Shown here in pieces: positions 45,655 to 55,558 of a stretch of 64,000 nt of DNA (positions are counted from its first letter, which is position 1; each line of letters opens with the position of its first letter). This DNA is from Tessaracoccus sp. MC1865 (GTDB lineage: Bacteria; Actinomycetota; Actinomycetes; Propionibacteriales; Propionibacteriaceae), in contig NZ_CP072596.1 in assembly GCF_017815535.1 (NCBI RefSeq), positions 1,922,001 to 1,986,000 of the forward strand, given 5' to 3'. The notes under the pieces are model-generated. The model saw only the letters and a program-made list of their open reading frames with translations. It was not told the DNA's origin and did no database searches. The position numbers were made by a program, and so were the translations under genes.

Positions 45655-47574
45655 TCAGGTGTCGATGACTTCGCCGGTGGTGAGGTTGATCGCCTCTCCC
45701 CCGGTGTCTGCGACGGCGGCCTTGACCGAGGCGGCCAGACGAGGGCCGAAGCCGGGCACCTGCGCGATCTCCTCCACGCTGGCCTGGCGCAGCTTCCGCA
45801 GGGAACCGAAGTACTTCAACAGCGCCTTCCTGCGCAGCTCACCCAGCCCAGGGACGCCGTCGAGCACGGATTCCACGACCGTCTTCGCACGCCGGGACCG
45901 GTGGTGCGTGATCGCGAACCTGTGGGCCTCGTCACGCAACCGCTGCAGCAGGTACAGCCCCTCGGAGGCCCGCGGCAGGATCAGCGGGTACTCCTCGCCG
46001 GGGATCCACACCTCCTCGAGCCGTTTGGCCAGGCCGCAGAGCGCGATCTCGCCGTCGAAGCCGAACTCCTTCAGCACCGCCGCCGCGGCGTTCACCTGCG
46101 GCAGACCGCCGTCGACCACGATCAGCGCCGGAGCGTAGGAGAAGCGGGCCGCCTCCCCCGTCGTGGCGTCCACCTTGACGTCGGATTGGCGTTCGTCCGC
46201 CAGCCTCCGCAGGCGCCGGCTGAGCACCTCTGTCATGGCGGCGATGTCGTTGGACCCCTCGAAGCTCTTGATGATGAAACGGCGGTACTCGCTCTTGCGC
46301 GGGATCCCGTCCTCGAACACCACCATGGAGCCGACGGTCTCGGTGCCCATGGTGTGCGAGATGTCGTAGCACTCGATCCGCAGCGGCGGTTCCTCCAGGC
46401 CGAGCGCCTCGGATATCTCGTCCAGCGCCTGCGAACGGGCTGTGAGGTCCGTGGAGCGACGCAGCTTGGCCTGGTCGAGCGCCATGTCGGCGTTGCGGAC
46501 GACGGTGTCGAGCAGCGCCCGCTTCTCACCCCTCAGCGGCACCCGGATGTCCACCTTGCTGCCGCGGCGCGTCGACAGGTGCGCGATGAGCGTGTCCTCC
46601 GCCTCCACGGAGCTGAGGATGTACGGCGGGATCTCCAGGTCGTCGGTGTACAACTGCTCGAGGAAGGCCTCGAGCAGTTCCGTCAGCGAACGGTCGTCGG
46701 CCCGGTCGGCGATCCAGCCACGTTCGCCCCGGATGCGCCCGTCGACGATGTGGAACACCTGGACGGCCACCTGGTGGCCGTTGTCCGAGAGGCCCACGAT
46801 GTCGGCGCGCAGGCCGTCGCTGAGCACCACAGAGTTCTTCTCCTGCACCTTGCGCAGCGCGGTCAGCGAGTCCCGGAGGACGGCCGCGCGCTCGAAATTC
46901 AGCTCCGTCGAGGCGTCGTACATCGCGCGCTCGATGCGGCCGATGATCCCGCCGGTGTTGCCGGCCATGAAGGAACAGAAGTCCTCGGCGATCGCACGGT
47001 GCTCCTCCGGGCTCACCCGGCCGACACAGGGCGCGCTGCACTTGCCGATGTCGCCGAGGAGGCACGGCCTGCCGGAGGAACGCGCCCGGTTGAAGACCCC
47101 CTGCGTGCAGGAGCGCATGGGGAACACCCGAAGCAGCAGGTCGACGGTTTCGCGGATGGCCCACGCCTGCCCGAACGGGCCGAAGTACCGCACCCCGCGC
47201 TTCTTGGCGCCGCGCCCGACGAACACGCGCGGGTACTCCTCGTTCATGGTGACGGCCAGCCAGGGGTAGGACTTGTCGTCGCGGTACTTGACGTTGAACC
47301 GCGGGTCGAACTGCTGAATCCAGGTGTACTCGAGCTGGAGTGCCTCCAACTCGTTGGCCACCACCGTCCACTCCACCTTCGCTGCGGTGCGCACCATCGT
47401 CTGGGTGCGGAAGTGCAGCGCGGCGGGGTCCGCGAAGTAGGAGTTGAGGCGTTGGCGCAGATTCTTCGCCTTGCCGACGTACAGGACATGGCCGAACGCG
47501 TCGAAGAAGCGGTAGACCCCGGGGTCTGTGGGGATGCTGCCCGGACGGGGGCGGTAGCTCGCGGGATCGGCCAT
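45655..47574 (-). CDS. uvrC: excinuclease ABC subunit C
   Basis: Dual-incision nuclease of nucleotide excision repair, 639 residues. The GIY-YIG domain is at the N-terminus ([24 protein letters not shown] region, about 19-42). A UVR motif ([25 protein letters not shown] region, about 215) and an RNase H-like C-terminal nuclease ([14 protein letters not shown]) follow, and tandem helix-hairpin-helix motifs end the protein ([28 protein letters not shown]). A TAGGCT lies 6 bases before the ATG. It is divergent from the membrane protein at 47620. Confidence 0.97.
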   Translation of the reverse strand: MADPASYRPRPGSIPTDPGVYRFFDAFGHVLYVGKAKNLRQRLNSYFADPAALHFRTQTMVRTAAKVEWTVVANELEALQLEYTWIQQFDPRFNVKYRDDKSYPWLAVTMNEEYPRVFVGRGAKKRGVRYFGPFGQAWAIRETVDLLLRVFPMRSCTQGVFNRARSSGRPCLLGDIGKCSAPCVGRVSPEEHRAIAEDFCSFMAGNTGGIIGRIERAMYDASTELNFERAAVLRDSLTALRKVQEKNSVVLSDGLRADIVGLSDNGHQVAVQVFHIVDGRIRGERGWIADRADDRSLTELLEAFLEQLYTDDLEIPPYILSSVEAEDTLIAHLSTRRGSKVDIRVPLRGEKRALLDTVVRNADMALDQAKLRRSTDLTARSQALDEISEALGLEEPPLRIECYDISHTMGTETVGSMVVFEDGIPRKSEYRRFIIKSFEGSNDIAAMTEVLSRRLRRLADERQSDVKVDATTGEAARFSYAPALIVVDGGLPQVNAAAAVLKEFGFDGEIALCGLAKRLEEVWIPGEEYPLILPRASEGLYLLQRLRDEAHRFAITHHRSRRAKTVVESVLDGVPGLGELRRKALLKYFGSLRKLRQASVEEIAQVPGFGPRLAASVKAAVADTGGEAINLTTGEVIDT

Positions 47575-47580
47575 GTCTGC

Positions 47581-47586
47581 AGCCTA
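47581..47586 (-). promoter_or_regulatory. -10 element TAGGCT for leaderless uvrC
   Basis: Minus-strand TAGGCT ends 6 bases before the uvrC ATG at 47574. No SOS box is seen in the 45-base divergent region. Confidence 0.55.
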
Positions 47587-47607
47587 CTCAGCCGCGGAAT
47601 CCGGGCT

Positions 47608-47613
47608 TATCCT
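47608..47613 (+). promoter_or_regulatory. -10 element TATCCT for the leaderless gene at 47620
   Basis: TATCCT ends 6 bases before the ATG at 47620, back to back with the uvrC promoter. Confidence 0.45.
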
Positions 47614-47619
47614 TGGGTG

Positions 47620-48210
47620 ATGAGCACGAGGCAGACAGCGCGCCCCATGACGGCCCGCGAGGAGCTCGTCGCGCAGATGCGCGCCTGGCGCAAGCGCCGT
47701 CGCATCGCCTTCGTCGTGCAGGTGGTCACCATCATCGCGGCGCTCGCTTTGGCGGCCCCCGCCGCGGCGCTGCTGCTCGGCCAGTTCACCGGCATGCGCG
47801 ACGACTACGTGCCGCAGCGGCACGTGCCGGGCACTGACGGATCCATCTCGATCACGTCAGCGGATTCCTACGTGCTGATCCGCCACGAGGCCGAGCTTCC
47901 TCCCTGCACCATCACGGACGCGGAGGGCTACGAACTCCTGCAGGAGCCGTGGCGCTACGCGTCAGACCCGCCCACCGTCGGTACCTCGTTCTACGCCGAG
48001 CCCGGCCGCTATCAGGTCGCCTGTGAAGGCGGCCAGGACGGCGTGGTGGCCCTGAACCGCGACCAGTACATCAACTCGCTGCGGGGTCCGTGGGACCCCC
48101 GCAAGCCCGCCCTGCCGCTGTTCGGCGCGGCGCTGTTCATCTACTTCGCCGGTAGATGGTCTGCCGGGCGCATCGCGCCGGAGTCGCTGCGCCCGCTCTA
48201 CCCCGCGTGA
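47620..48210 (+). CDS. hypothetical membrane protein with an exported central domain
   Basis: Not recognised. It has 196 residues. A basic cytoplasmic N-terminus (AWRKRRRIA) precedes a membrane segment (about 31-54); a polar region of about 100 residues with two cysteines (PPCTITDAEG and YQVACEGGQDG, able to form a disulfide) follows; and a second hydrophobic segment (about 164-178) precedes a short tail. The topology would put the middle domain outside the cell. The start at 47620 is supported by TATCCT six bases ahead and coding-like third-position GC. It sits alone between divergent uvrC and convergent uvrA, so context gives no role. Confidence 0.75.
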   Translation: MSTRQTARPMTAREELVAQMRAWRKRRRIAFVVQVVTIIAALALAAPAAALLLGQFTGMRDDYVPQRHVPGTDGSISITSADSYVLIRHEAELPPCTITDAEGYELLQEPWRYASDPPTVGTSFYAEPGRYQVACEGGQDGVVALNRDQYINSLRGPWDPRKPALPLFGAALFIYFAGRWSAGRIAPESLRPLYPA

Positions 48211-48218
48211 TCCGGGCG

Positions 48219-48241
48219 GTCCCGCCGGGGCGCCGCGGGAC
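48219..48241. terminator. hairpin between convergent hypothetical gene and uvrA
   Basis: GTCCCGC and GCGGGAC arms (7 bp) around a 9-base loop, in the 37-base gap between the two stop codons. It could serve both strands; there is no U-tract. Confidence 0.4.
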
Positions 48242-48247
48242 TTCCGG

Positions 48248-51082
48248 TCACAGCAGCTTCTTCAGGAACTCGCCGGTGGCTGAGTCCGCCGTCGCCGCGA
48301 CCTCCTCGGGAGTACCGGTGGCGATGACGGTGCCACCGCGCGTCCCTCCGTCTGGCCCCATGTCGATCACCCAGTCCGTGCTCTTGATCACGTCGAGGTT
48401 GTGCTCGATGGTCACGACGGTGTTGCCCTGGTCGACGAGGCGCTGCAGCACGGCCAGCAGGCGGCGGATGTCCTCGAAGTGGAGACCGGTGGTCGGCTCG
48501 TCGAGGACGTAGAGGGTGCGGCCGGTGGAGCGCTTCTGCAACTCAGCCGCGAGCTTCACGCGCTGCGCCTCGCCGCCCGACAGGGTCGTGGCCGGCTGGC
48601 CCAGGCGGACGTAGCCGAGGCCAACCTCCTCCAGCGTCTTGAGGTACCGGGCGATGGACGAGATCGACTCGAAAAAGACGGCCGCCTCGCTGATGGGCAT
48701 GTCGAGCACCTCGGCGATGGTCTTGCCCTTGTAGTGCACCTCCAGCGTCTCGCGGTTGTACCGGGCCCCGTGGCAGACCTCGCACGGCACGTAGACGTCC
48801 GGCAGGAAGTTCATCTCGATCTTGATGGTGCCGTCGCCCATGCAGTTCTCGCACCGGCCGCCCTTCACGTTGAAGGAGAAGCGGCCCGGCATGTAGCCGC
48901 GAACCTTCGCCTCCGGCGTTTTGGCGAACAGCGCCCGCACCTTGTCGAACACGCCGGTGTAGGTGGCCGGGTTCGACCGGGGGGTGCGGCCGATCGGCGA
49001 CTGGTCCACCGAGATCACCTTGTCGAGGTGTTCAAGCCCATCGAGCGACTTGTGCCGCCCGGGCACGGCCTTCGCGCCGTAGATGGCCTTCGCCGCGGCG
49101 GTGTACAGGATGGAGTTGACCAGCGACGACTTGCCCGAACCGGAGACCCCGGTCACGGCGATGAACTGGCCCAGGTTGAAGGTCACGTCGATGTTGCGCA
49201 GGTTGTGCTCGCGCGCCCCCTTGACGACGAGTTGCAGCCCGTTGCCCGGGCGCCGCACGGCCGGCACCGGGATCTCGAGCCGGCCGGACAGGTAGGCGCC
49301 GGTCTTGGACTCGGGGTGGTTGAGCAGTTCCTCCACGGTGCCGCTGATGACGACCTCGCCGCCACCCTCGCCGGCCCCCGGCCCGATGTCGACGGCCCAG
49401 TCCGCGGCCCGGATGGTGTCCTCGTCGTGCTCGACGACGATCAGCGTGTTGCCCAGGTCGCGGAGCCGGTGCAGTGTCTCGATGAGCCGCAGGTTGTCGC
49501 GCTGGTGGAGGCCGATGCTCGGCTCGTCGAGCACGTACAGGACGCCCACGAGGCCGGACCCGATCTGGGTGGCGAGACGGATCCGCTGCGCCTCCCCGCC
49601 CGACAGCGTGCCGGCGGCGCGCGAGAGCGAGAGGTAGTCGAGGCCCACGTCGAGCAGGAAGCGCAGCCGCAGGTTGATCTCCTTGATGAGCCGCTCGGCG
49701 ATGGCGGCCTCCCGCTCCGACAGTTGCAGCGCGCCGAGGAACTCCGCGGCCTCGCCGATCGACAGGTTGGCCAACTGGGAGATGTTGCGCTCCGCCACGG
49801 TGACCGCGAGCGACGCGGCCTTGAGCCTCGCGCCCTCGCAGCGCGCGCAGTCGATCTCGCGCATGTAGCCGCCCCACCGGTCCCGGGCCGCGTCCGTCTC
49901 GGCCTCGTCGAACCGCCGCCGAATGAAGGGGATGACGCCCTCATACTTCTGAGAGAACGCCCGCACCCGGCCGAACCGGTTGCGGTACTTGACCACCACG
50001 TTGCCCTTGGCGCCGTGCAGCAGCAGCTTGCGGGTGGCGGCGGACAGGTCCTTCCAGGGTGTGGTCAACGAGAAGTCGTGTTCCTCGCCCAGCGACTCGA
50101 GGACGCGGGCGTAGTGCTGCTTGATCGTCGGCGTGGTCCAGGGCGCGATGGCGCCGTCCTCCACCGAGAGGTCGTCGTTGGGGATGATCAGCTCGGGGTC
50201 CGGGTCCAGCAGCGTGCCGAGGCCCGAGCACTCGGGGCAGGCCCCCCACGGGCCGTTGAACGAGAACTGCCGCGGCTCGAGTTCGTCGATGTTGACGTCG
50301 TGCTCGTTGGGGCAGCCCATCTTCTCTGAGAAGCGACGCTCGCGCTCCGGGTCTCCCTCGGGGCGGTCCACGAAGTCGATCGTGACCACGCCACCGGCGA
50401 GGTTGAGGGCCGTCTCAATGGATTCGGTGATCCGCTGCTTGGCGTTGGGCCGCACCACCGCGCGGTCCACCACCACGTCGATGTCGTGCTTGTAGGTCTT
50501 GGCCACGGCTGGCAGTTCCGTGAGCGAATAGGTCTCGCCGTCGATGCGGACGCGGGCATACCCGTCGCCGATCAATTGGCGGAACAGGTCGGCGTGCTCG
50601 CCCTTGCGACCGCGCACCAGCGGAGCCAGGATCTGGAAGCGGGTGCCCTCCTCCTCGCCCATCATGCGGTCCACGATCTGCTGCGGGGTCTGCTTACCGA
50701 TGACGGCGCCGCACACCTCGCAGTGCGGGACGCCGATGCGCGCGTAGAGCAGGCGCAGGTAGTCGTAGACCTCCGTGATGGTGCCCACCGTGGAGCGGGG
50801 GTTGCGCGACGTCGACTTCTGGTCGATCGACACCGCCGGCGAGAGCCCCTCGATGAAGTCGACGTCCGGCTTGTCCATCTGGCCCAGGAACATGCGGGCA
50901 TAGGCCGACAGCGACTCGACGTAGCGCCGCTGCCCCTCAGCGAAGATCGTGTCGAACGCCAACGACGATTTACCCGATCCGCTGAGTCCGGTGAACACGA
51001 TGAGTGAGTCGCGGGGCAGGTCGACGGAGACATTCTTGAGGTTGTGTACGCGTGCGCCACGCACAATGAGCCGATCATTCAC
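48248..51082 (-). CDS. uvrA: excinuclease ABC subunit A
   Basis: Damage-recognition ATPase of nucleotide excision repair, 944 residues. Two ABC modules are present: Walker [12 protein letters not shown] (about 31-41) and [10 protein letters not shown] (second half); signatures [16 protein letters not shown] and [15 protein letters not shown]; Walker [13 protein letters not shown] and [12 protein letters not shown]. Zinc motifs are [15 protein letters not shown] and CENCMGDG paired with CEVCHGAR. The GTG start at 51082 has TACCAT exactly 7 bases ahead. It is divergent from the gene at 51118. Confidence 0.98.
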   Translation of the reverse strand: MNDRLIVRGARVHNLKNVSVDLPRDSLIVFTGLSGSGKSSLAFDTIFAEGQRRYVESLSAYARMFLGQMDKPDVDFIEGLSPAVSIDQKSTSRNPRSTVGTITEVYDYLRLLYARIGVPHCEVCGAVIGKQTPQQIVDRMMGEEEGTRFQILAPLVRGRKGEHADLFRQLIGDGYARVRIDGETYSLTELPAVAKTYKHDIDVVVDRAVVRPNAKQRITESIETALNLAGGVVTIDFVDRPEGDPERERRFSEKMGCPNEHDVNIDELEPRQFSFNGPWGACPECSGLGTLLDPDPELIIPNDDLSVEDGAIAPWTTPTIKQHYARVLESLGEEHDFSLTTPWKDLSAATRKLLLHGAKGNVVVKYRNRFGRVRAFSQKYEGVIPFIRRRFDEAETDAARDRWGGYMREIDCARCEGARLKAASLAVTVAERNISQLANLSIGEAAEFLGALQLSEREAAIAERLIKEINLRLRFLLDVGLDYLSLSRAAGTLSGGEAQRIRLATQIGSGLVGVLYVLDEPSIGLHQRDNLRLIETLHRLRDLGNTLIVVEHDEDTIRAADWAVDIGPGAGEGGGEVVISGTVEELLNHPESKTGAYLSGRLEIPVPAVRRPGNGLQLVVKGAREHNLRNIDVTFNLGQFIAVTGVSGSGKSSLVNSILYTAAAKAIYGAKAVPGRHKSLDGLEHLDKVISVDQSPIGRTPRSNPATYTGVFDKVRALFAKTPEAKVRGYMPGRFSFNVKGGRCENCMGDGTIKIEMNFLPDVYVPCEVCHGARYNRETLEVHYKGKTIAEVLDMPISEAAVFFESISSIARYLKTLEEVGLGYVRLGQPATTLSGGEAQRVKLAAELQKRSTGRTLYVLDEPTTGLHFEDIRRLLAVLQRLVDQGNTVVTIEHNLDVIKSTDWVIDMGPDGGTRGGTVIATGTPEEVAATADSATGEFLKKLL

Positions 51083-51089
51083 GCCCGTA

Positions 51090-51095
51090 ATGGTA
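51090..51095 (-). promoter_or_regulatory. -10 element TACCAT for leaderless uvrA
   Basis: Minus-strand TACCAT ends exactly 7 bases before the uvrA GTG. It lies back to back with the opposing TAGTTT at 51105-51110, only 9 bases away. Confidence 0.5.
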
Positions 51096-51104
51096 CGTCT
51101 TTGC

Positions 51105-51110
51105 TAGTTT
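51105..51110 (+). promoter_or_regulatory. -10 element TAGTTT for the leaderless gene at 51118
   Basis: TAGTTT ends exactly 7 bases before the ATG at 51118. Confidence 0.55.
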
Positions 51111-51117
51111 GGGGCAC

Positions 51118-51807
51118 ATGCCGATGAACCGCCTGCCGTTCGGCGACGTGGTGAGCGCCGTGCGCGAGCACACGTCGCTGCTCCTCGGGACGACCATCGG
51201 CTTCACGGACGAGGACTGGGCCGGCCCCACGAAGTTGAGCGGCTGGTCACGCAGCCACGTGGCCGCGCACCTCGCCGAGGGGGCCCGTGCGATGGTCCGG
51301 GTGATCGGCGAACTCCAGGAGGGCGTGCAGAGCGAGATGTACGGCTCGCGCGGCGAAGACCACCAGGCCATCGAGCTCGGCGCGATCTCCGGCGGCCTCG
51401 CGCTGCAGATCGACCTCGACACCAGCGCCAGCGAACTCCAGGAGCTGCTCCCGGAACTGGAGGGCGACCAGCGGGAGATCAGGCTGCGCGACGGCCACCA
51501 CATCCCTGCCCGCCACGTCCCGCTCGCCCGGCTCAGCGAGGTGGTGCTCCACCATCTCGACCTCGACGCCCACTTCACGCCGTCCGTGCTGGCCCCCGAC
51601 GTCGCGCTCGCGCTCCTGGCGTTCCAGGTGGAGCGCATCGGGCACCGCGACGATTACCCTCCGCTGCGCCTCGTGGCGGATGAGGGCTACGAGGGCACCG
51701 TGGGCCGCACGGTAGAACCGGCCACCTTCCACGGCCCGGCCGCCGATCTGCTCGCCTGGCTTATGCGGGGCGTCGAGTCGAGCCGCATCTACCGCGCCGA
51801 CGACTAG
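51118..51807 (+). CDS. maleylpyruvate isomerase-type mycothiol-dependent enzyme
   Basis: DinB-like four-helix bundle protein of 229 residues in the family named after the mycothiol-dependent maleylpyruvate isomerase. The family segment LSGWSRSHVAAHLAEGARAM (about 41-60) holds one metal-ligand histidine, and SEVVLHHLDLDAHF (about 143-156) the others. The C-terminal part is a SCP2-like/MDMPI domain remnant. The actual substrate is unknown; many family members have diverged. The start at 51118 follows a TAGTTT -10. It is divergent from uvrA and upstream of uvrB with its own promoter. Confidence 0.85.
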   Translation: MPMNRLPFGDVVSAVREHTSLLLGTTIGFTDEDWAGPTKLSGWSRSHVAAHLAEGARAMVRVIGELQEGVQSEMYGSRGEDHQAIELGAISGGLALQIDLDTSASELQELLPELEGDQREIRLRDGHHIPARHVPLARLSEVVLHHLDLDAHFTPSVLAPDVALALLAFQVERIGHRDDYPPLRLVADEGYEGTVGRTVEPATFHGPAADLLAWLMRGVESSRIYRADD

Positions 51808-51864
51808 CTGCTGCTCACGCAGCGCTGAGTTGTGTCTGGTGGGGGCTCGCAGAACTGACGCGCT

Positions 51865-51875
51865 GTCTGTCAGAC
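51865..51875. repeat. 11-base palindrome in the uvrB promoter
   Basis: GTCTG-T-CAGAC lies 8 bases upstream of the TACGCT -10 of uvrB, where an operator could act. It does not match the SOS box found at recA. Confidence 0.3.
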
Positions 51876-51883
51876 GCCGCGAC

Positions 51884-51889
51884 TACGCT
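51884..51889 (+). promoter_or_regulatory. -10 element TACGCT for leaderless uvrB
   Basis: TACGCT ends exactly 7 bases before the uvrB ATG at 51897. Confidence 0.55.
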
Positions 51890-51896
51890 GTGAGTC

Positions 51897-53960
51897 ATGC
51901 GTCCCATCGAAGAACTGCAGCGCCAGGTGGCCCCGTTGGAGGTCGTCTCGGAGTTCTCGCCGTCGGGTGACCAGCCCAGAGCCATCGCGGACCTCGAACA
52001 GCGGATCAACGCCGGCCAGCAGGACGTCGTGCTGCTGGGCGCCACCGGTACCGGCAAGACGGCGACGGTGGCGTGGCTGGCAGAGCGCCTCCAGCGCCCC
52101 ATCCTCGTGATGCAGCCCAACAAGACCCTGGCCGCGCAGTTCGCCAACGAGCTGCGCGACCTGATGCCCAACAACGCCATCGAATACTTCGTCTCGTACT
52201 ACGACTACTACCAGCCCGAGGCCTACCTCCCCCAGACGGACACCTACATCGAGAAGGACTCCTCGCTCAACGAGGAGGTCGAGCGGATGCGGCACGCAGC
52301 CACGTCGTCGCTCCTCACCCGCCGGGACTGCATCGTCGTGGCCACCGTGTCGGCCATCTACGGCCTGGGCACGCCGGAGGAGTACCTGAAGCAGCGGGTC
52401 ACGCTGCGCGTCGGCGACGAGTACGAACGCGACACCCTCCTGCGCCATCTGGTGGACATCCAGTACGCCCGCAACGACATCGGCGGCGGACGCGGCACCT
52501 TCCGGGTGAAGGGCGACACCCTCGAGGTGTTCCCCATGTACGAGGAGAACGCGCTGCGCGTGGAGTTCTTCGGCGACGAGGTGGAGCGCATCGTCACCAT
52601 GCACCCGTTGACGGGCAACGTGATCCACGAGGAGAGCGAGGCCTACATCTTCCCCGCCACCCACTACTCCGCAGGCGCAGACCGCATGGAGCGCGCCATC
52701 GCGGGGATCGAGCGTGAGCTGGAGCTGCGGCTCGCCGAGTTCGAGGCGCAGGGCAAGCTGCTCGAAGCGCAGCGCCTCCGGATGCGCACCCACTACGACA
52801 TCGAGATGATGCGCCAGATCGGCACCTGCTCCGGCATCGAGAACTACTCGCGCCACGTCGACGGCCGCGCCCCCGGGTCCGCACCGTCCTGCCTGCTGGA
52901 CTACTTCCCCGAAGACTTCCTGCTGGTGGTCGACGAGTCGCACGTCACCATCCCCCAGATCGGCGGCATGTACGAGGGCGACGCCTCCCGGAAGCGCACC
53001 CTCGTCGAGCACGGGTTCCGGTTGCCCAGCGCCATCGACAACCGGCCGCTGAAGTTCGACGAGTTCGTGGAGCGCATCGGGCAGTCCGTCTACCTGTCGG
53101 CCACGCCCGGCCCGTACGAGATGGAACGGGCCGACGGCGTGGTGGAGCAGATCATCCGCCCCACCGGTCTGGTGGATCCGGAGGTCATCCTCAAGCCCAC
53201 GCGTGGGCAGATCGACGACCTCATGGGCGAGGTGAAGCTCCGCGTGGAGCGCAACGAGCGGGTGCTCGTCACGACGCTCACCAAGAAGATGGCCGAGGAC
53301 CTCACGGACTACCTGATGGACCACGGCATCCGCACCCGCTACCTGCACTCCGACATCGACACCATCCGCCGCATCGAGCTGCTGCGCGAGCTGCGCCTCG
53401 GCGAGTACGACGTGCTGGTGGGCATCAACCTGCTCCGCGAGGGTCTCGACCTCCCGGAGGTGTCGCTGGTGGCCATCCTGGACGCCGACAAGGAGGGCTT
53501 CCTACGCTCCGAGCGGTCCCTGATCCAGACCATCGGCCGTGCCGCCCGAAACGTCGCCGGCCAGGTGCACATGTACGCAGACAAGATCACGCCGTCGATG
53601 GAGGCCGCCATCGGCGAGACCAACCGTCGACGCGCCGTCCAGGTGGCGTACAACACCGAGCACGGCATAGACCCGCAACCGCTGCGCAAGCGCATCGGCG
53701 ACGTCTCGGAGATGCTCGCCCGCGAGGACGCGGACACCACCGAACTGCTTGAGGAGGCCGCCTCCGGTGGCCGACGCAAGGGCCGCGGCCTGGATGCCAC
53801 CGCCATGGCCCAGGAGGAACTCGCGAAGCTCATCGAGGACCTCACCGCCCAGATGCACCAGGCGGCGGCGGAGTTGCAGTTCGAGGTGGCCGCCCGCCAC
53901 CGCGACGAGATCGTGGACCTGAAGCGGGACCTGCGCGGCATGATCGAGGCCACGCGCTGA
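51897..53960 (+). CDS. uvrB: excinuclease ABC subunit B
   Basis: Helicase-like damage-verification subunit, 687 residues. Walker A is [15 protein letters not shown] (about 40-54), the beta-hairpin that clamps DNA is [20 protein letters not shown] (about 99-118), and the DEAD-type motif is [10 protein letters not shown]. The helicase domain 2 has [17 protein letters not shown] and [10 protein letters not shown]. The C-terminal UVR domain for UvrC binding is [21 protein letters not shown] -10 lies 7 bases before the ATG. It is followed by a hairpin and then gcvT. Confidence 0.98.
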   Translation: MRPIEELQRQVAPLEVVSEFSPSGDQPRAIADLEQRINAGQQDVVLLGATGTGKTATVAWLAERLQRPILVMQPNKTLAAQFANELRDLMPNNAIEYFVSYYDYYQPEAYLPQTDTYIEKDSSLNEEVERMRHAATSSLLTRRDCIVVATVSAIYGLGTPEEYLKQRVTLRVGDEYERDTLLRHLVDIQYARNDIGGGRGTFRVKGDTLEVFPMYEENALRVEFFGDEVERIVTMHPLTGNVIHEESEAYIFPATHYSAGADRMERAIAGIERELELRLAEFEAQGKLLEAQRLRMRTHYDIEMMRQIGTCSGIENYSRHVDGRAPGSAPSCLLDYFPEDFLLVVDESHVTIPQIGGMYEGDASRKRTLVEHGFRLPSAIDNRPLKFDEFVERIGQSVYLSATPGPYEMERADGVVEQIIRPTGLVDPEVILKPTRGQIDDLMGEVKLRVERNERVLVTTLTKKMAEDLTDYLMDHGIRTRYLHSDIDTIRRIELLRELRLGEYDVLVGINLLREGLDLPEVSLVAILDADKEGFLRSERSLIQTIGRAARNVAGQVHMYADKITPSMEAAIGETNRRRAVQVAYNTEHGIDPQPLRKRIGDVSEMLAREDADTTELLEEAASGGRRKGRGLDATAMAQEELAKLIEDLTAQMHQAAAELQFEVAARHRDEIVDLKRDLRGMIEATR

Positions 53961-53963
53961 GGC

Positions 53964-53988
53964 TGCGCGGATTCCCCCGTTCCGCGCA
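53964..53988 (+). terminator. hairpin just after uvrB
   Basis: TGCGCGGA and TCCGCGCA arms (8 bp) with a 9-base loop start 4 bases after the uvrB stop. No U-tract, but the position fits transcript termination before the gcv operon. Confidence 0.45.
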
Positions 53989-54008
53989 CCGCGGCACTGG
54001 TGCGCAGC

Positions 54009-54014
54009 TAGCCT
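54009..54014 (+). promoter_or_regulatory. likely -10 element TAGCCT of the gcv operon
   Basis: TAGCCT lies 51 bases before the gcvT start, giving a leader of about 45 bases that holds the palindrome at 54034-54047 and the ribosome site. No -35 is obvious. Confidence 0.4.
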
Positions 54015-54033
54015 GGATGCGTTGTCCAACCGT

Positions 54034-54047
54034 CGGCACGCGTGCCG
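54034..54047. promoter_or_regulatory. 14-base perfect palindrome in the gcvT leader
   Basis: CGGCACGCGTGCCG, self-complementary with no spacer, sits between the predicted transcription start and the GGAAGGGG ribosome site. It may be an operator or a leader hairpin. Confidence 0.4.
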
Positions 54048-54065
54048 GGAAGGGGCCCGACGTCG

Positions 54066-55184
54066 ATGAAGACCACGGCGCTGCATGAACTCCATACCCA
54101 GTTGGGCGCCAAGCTCGTCGACTTCGCAGGCTGGGACATGCCCGTCCAGTTCGAGGGCGGCCTGAAGGAACACCAGCACACCCGCGGGGCCGCGTCGCTG
54201 TTCGACGTGTCCCACATGGGGCAGGTGCTCATCCGCCCCCGCTCAGGCGACATGGCGGACGCGGCGGCAGCGCTGGAGACCCTTATCCCGGCGAGCGTCG
54301 CGGGGCTCGAGGAGGGCCGGCAGCGCTACGGCCTGCTGACCAACGAGGCCGGCGGCGTGGTGGACGACCTGATGTTCGCGCACCACGGAGACCGGTTCTT
54401 CCTGGTCCTCAACGCGTCGCGCACCGACGCGGACCTGGCGCTGCTGCGGACGCTGGAGGACGTCACCGTCGAGCACCTGACGGACAGGTCGCTGCTGGCG
54501 CTGCAGGGGCCGAAGGCCGAGGAGGCGCTCGCCACCCTGGTGCCCGAAGTCCCCGCCATGCGTTTCATGGACTCCCTCGTGCTGCCTGGCCCGGGACGCC
54601 TGCGGGCCGAGCTGTGGATCTCGCGCTCCGGGTACACCGGTGAGGACGGCTTCGAGATCTCCCTCCCCAACGAGCAGGTGGAGGCCTTCGCCCGCGCGCT
54701 GTTGGCGCTGGAGAACGTGGCCCCGGCCGGTCTGGCGGCCCGCGACTCCCTCCGCCTGGAGGCCGGCATGTGCCTCTACGGCCACGAGCTCGCGGAGGAC
54801 ATCACCCCGGTCGAGGCCGGCATCGCCTGGGCCATCCCGAAGGTCCGCCGCTCCGGTGGCTCCAGGGCCGGCGGCTTCCCCGGCGCGGAGGTCATCCTCC
54901 GGCAACTCGACGAGGGCGCCGCACGCGAGCGCGTGGGCCTGCGCCCCGAGGGCAGGGCCGTGGCCCGCGAGGGTGCTCCCCTGTTCGTCGACGAGCAGGG
55001 CACCGAACAGGTCGGCGTCATCACCTCGGGCGGCTTCGGCGCGACCGTCGGCGGCCCCGTCGCCATGGGTTTGGTGCGCACCGGCGCCACGGCCGGAGCA
55101 ACCTTCTACACCCAGGTCCGGGGCAAGGCCCTGCCGCTGACCGTCACGGAACTGCCGTTCGTCCCCCACCAGTACAAGCGCTAG
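54066..55184 (+). CDS. gcvT: glycine cleavage system aminomethyltransferase (T protein)
   Basis: Transfers the aminomethyl carbon to tetrahydrofolate and releases ammonia, 372 residues. Motifs are DFAGWDMPVQFEGG near the N-terminus, SLFDVSHMGQ, the folate segment SRSGYTGEDGFEI and GLAARDSLRLEAGMCLYGHEL. The start MKTTALHEL at 54066 has GGAAGGGG upstream. It leads gcvT-gcvH-gcvP. Confidence 0.97.
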   Translation: MKTTALHELHTQLGAKLVDFAGWDMPVQFEGGLKEHQHTRGAASLFDVSHMGQVLIRPRSGDMADAAAALETLIPASVAGLEEGRQRYGLLTNEAGGVVDDLMFAHHGDRFFLVLNASRTDADLALLRTLEDVTVEHLTDRSLLALQGPKAEEALATLVPEVPAMRFMDSLVLPGPGRLRAELWISRSGYTGEDGFEISLPNEQVEAFARALLALENVAPAGLAARDSLRLEAGMCLYGHELAEDITPVEAGIAWAIPKVRRSGGSRAGGFPGAEVILRQLDEGAARERVGLRPEGRAVAREGAPLFVDEQGTEQVGVITSGGFGATVGGPVAMGLVRTGATAGATFYTQVRGKALPLTVTELPFVPHQYKR

Positions 55185-55193
55185 AGGAGCACC

Positions 55194-55550
55194 ATGATCA
55201 AGTTCACCGAAGAACACGAGTGGGTCGACACCGAGTCGTTCGAAGTCGGGATCACCGACCACGCCGCCTCGGAACTCGGCGACATCGTCTTCATCGACCT
55301 GCCCGAGGCCGGCACCACGGTCACCGCGGGTGAGGAGATCGTGGGCATCGACTCCGCCAAGGCCGTCTCCGGCATCAACGCCCCCTACGACGGTGAGATC
55401 ACCGAGGTCAACGAGTCCCTGGCGGACTCCCCCGAATCGGTGACGCCCGATTCGGCGATGCAGACCTGGTTCATCAAGATCCGCCCGTCGGATCCCGCCG
55501 CGGCGGAATCGCTGATGGACGAGGACGCCTACCGCTCGATGATCGGCTAG
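55194..55550 (+). CDS. gcvH: glycine cleavage system H protein
   Basis: Lipoylated carrier shuttling the aminomethyl group between P, T and L proteins, 118 residues. The lipoyl lysine is in [13 protein letters not shown] (about residue 58), and the fold start FTEEHEWV is typical. The ATG follows GAGGAG and lies 9 bases after gcvT. No lipoyl synthase or L protein gene is nearby. Confidence 0.97.
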   Translation: MIKFTEEHEWVDTESFEVGITDHAASELGDIVFIDLPEAGTTVTAGEEIVGIDSAKAVSGINAPYDGEITEVNESLADSPESVTPDSAMQTWFIKIRPSDPAAAESLMDEDAYRSMIG

Positions 55551-55558
55551 GGACACCG

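Noticed and set aside
51808-51896. An SOS box in front of uvrB
   Set aside because: GAACTGACGCGC resembles a half-site only; the second half GTTC is missing. The nearby GTCTG-T-CAGAC palindrome is a different motif.
53961-54065. A glycine riboswitch in front of gcvT
   Set aside because: The gap is short, no glycine aptamer core is seen, and the sequence is accounted for by two hairpins and a promoter.
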